From: Thermotogae bacterium
GTDB taxonomy: Bacteria; Thermotogota; Thermotogae; UBA12178
Reading direction: 5' to 3'
Length of the DNA stretch: 5,047 nucleotides
Assembly: GCA_003641795.1 (NCBI GenBank)
Contig: QNAP01000136.1
Coordinates: 1-5,047 of the forward strand
Shown piece after piece: positions 4,807 through 5,047 of the stretch. The first letter of the stretch is position 1; each line of letters opens with the position of its first letter. A program made the position numbers and the translations under genes. A model generated the notes under the pieces. That model did not search any database. It had not been told where the DNA came from and worked only from the letters and a program-made list of their open reading frames with translations.

Positions 4807-5047
4807 AAAACGCATCACTATAAGCATTGATGAGGAACTTCTCAGGAAGTTGGGACCGAATAAGAGTAGGGCAATCGAGGAGATCTTGAGGAAGGTCCTG
4901 ATGGAGAGGCCGGAAAAAGCCATTGTGTTGGCTGGCGGGAGTGGAGGGGAGAGATGTTTGAGAGAAGTGGATGGAAAGAGTGTCCTCGAGTGGAACTTCT
5001 CCTTGCTGAAGAAGTATGGCGTGGAAAAAGTGCTCATAGCCCTTGAT
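4802..5047 (+). CDS. Ribbon-helix-helix domain fused to sugar-nucleotidyltransferase-like domain, N-terminal part
   Basis: The open frame runs from ATG 4802 off the window end, giving 82 residues. Residues 1-36 look like a ribbon-helix-helix (CopG/Arc type) domain: strand KKRITISID (2-10), helix 1 EELLRKLG (11-18), then NKSRAIEEILRKVL (20-33) as helix 2. From residue 38 the sequence changes to a GT-A nucleotidyltransferase start: KAIVLAGGSGGERCL (39-53), VDGKSVLEW (56-64), then KKYGVEKVLIALD (70-82), matching the LAGGxG...GKPxLxx...GxxxxxI pattern of sugar-1-phosphate nucleotidyltransferases. The stretch between LAGG and GK is shorter than usual: the RLxPLT part is missing, and R51 may sit where the PK lysine normally is. 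The likely role is making a nucleotide-sugar or related activated precursor, with the added domain binding DNA or only dimerising. The frame is in phase with the flippase, but a TGA (4760-4762) separates them and a TATA element fits ATG 4802. The rest of the enzyme lies outside the window. Confidence 0.8.
   Translation, partial: MKKRITISIDEELLRKLGPNKSRAIEEILRKVLMERPEKAIVLAGGSGGERCLREVDGKSVLEWNFSLLKKYGVEKVLIALD

Noticed and set aside
4750..5037. 95-codon open frame on the minus strand
   Set aside because: It is antisense to the RHH-nucleotidyltransferase gene, which has a TATA box, a good start and two recognisable domains. The minus-strand product has no recognisable features and crosses the flippase stop.

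Overview
The window looks like part of an archaeal chromosome, probably a thermophile; the lineage cannot be fixed from the sequence alone. The evidence is the promoters. Four genes have an archaeal-type A/T-rich TATA element centred about 23 to 28 nt before the start codon, with no Shine-Dalgarno motif, which is the layout of leaderless archaeal transcripts. The one gene that sits inside an operon has a Shine-Dalgarno-like GAGG instead. Arginine is mostly AGG/AGA, and proteins are rich in K, E, L and I. No rRNA, tRNA, CRISPR array or insertion sequence was seen.

Layout: (1) positions 2-235 (+) are the 3' end of a GT-B glycosyltransferase; (2) 279-902 (+) is a class I SAM-dependent methyltransferase of the type common in surface-glycan loci; (3) convergent to it, with a 7-bp gap, is a minus-strand two-gene operon. 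Its first gene (2088-3248) is an alkaline-phosphatase-superfamily phosphodiesterase/nucleotide pyrophosphatase with all metal ligands present. Its second gene (910-2091) is a pol-beta-fold nucleotidyltransferase, joined to the first by an ATGA overlap; (4) diverging from that operon across an 86-bp double promoter is a Wzx-type polysaccharide flippase (3335-4762, +); (5) 4802 to the window end (+) is the start of a gene not closed by a stop codon here. It encodes a ribbon-helix-helix DNA-binding domain fused to a sugar-nucleotidyltransferase-like domain.

Taken together this is a glycan or glycolipid assembly locus: a glycosyltransferase and a methyltransferase to build and decorate the glycan, a flippase to export the lipid-linked product, a sugar-nucleotide-type enzyme to supply or activate a precursor, and a phosphodiesterase/nucleotidyltransferase pair whose substrate is unknown. 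The most unusual item is the RHH-nucleotidyltransferase fusion. Its own promoter carries helical-phase direct repeats and an inverted repeat next to the TATA box, which suggests, without proving, a metabolic enzyme that also regulates its own transcription.
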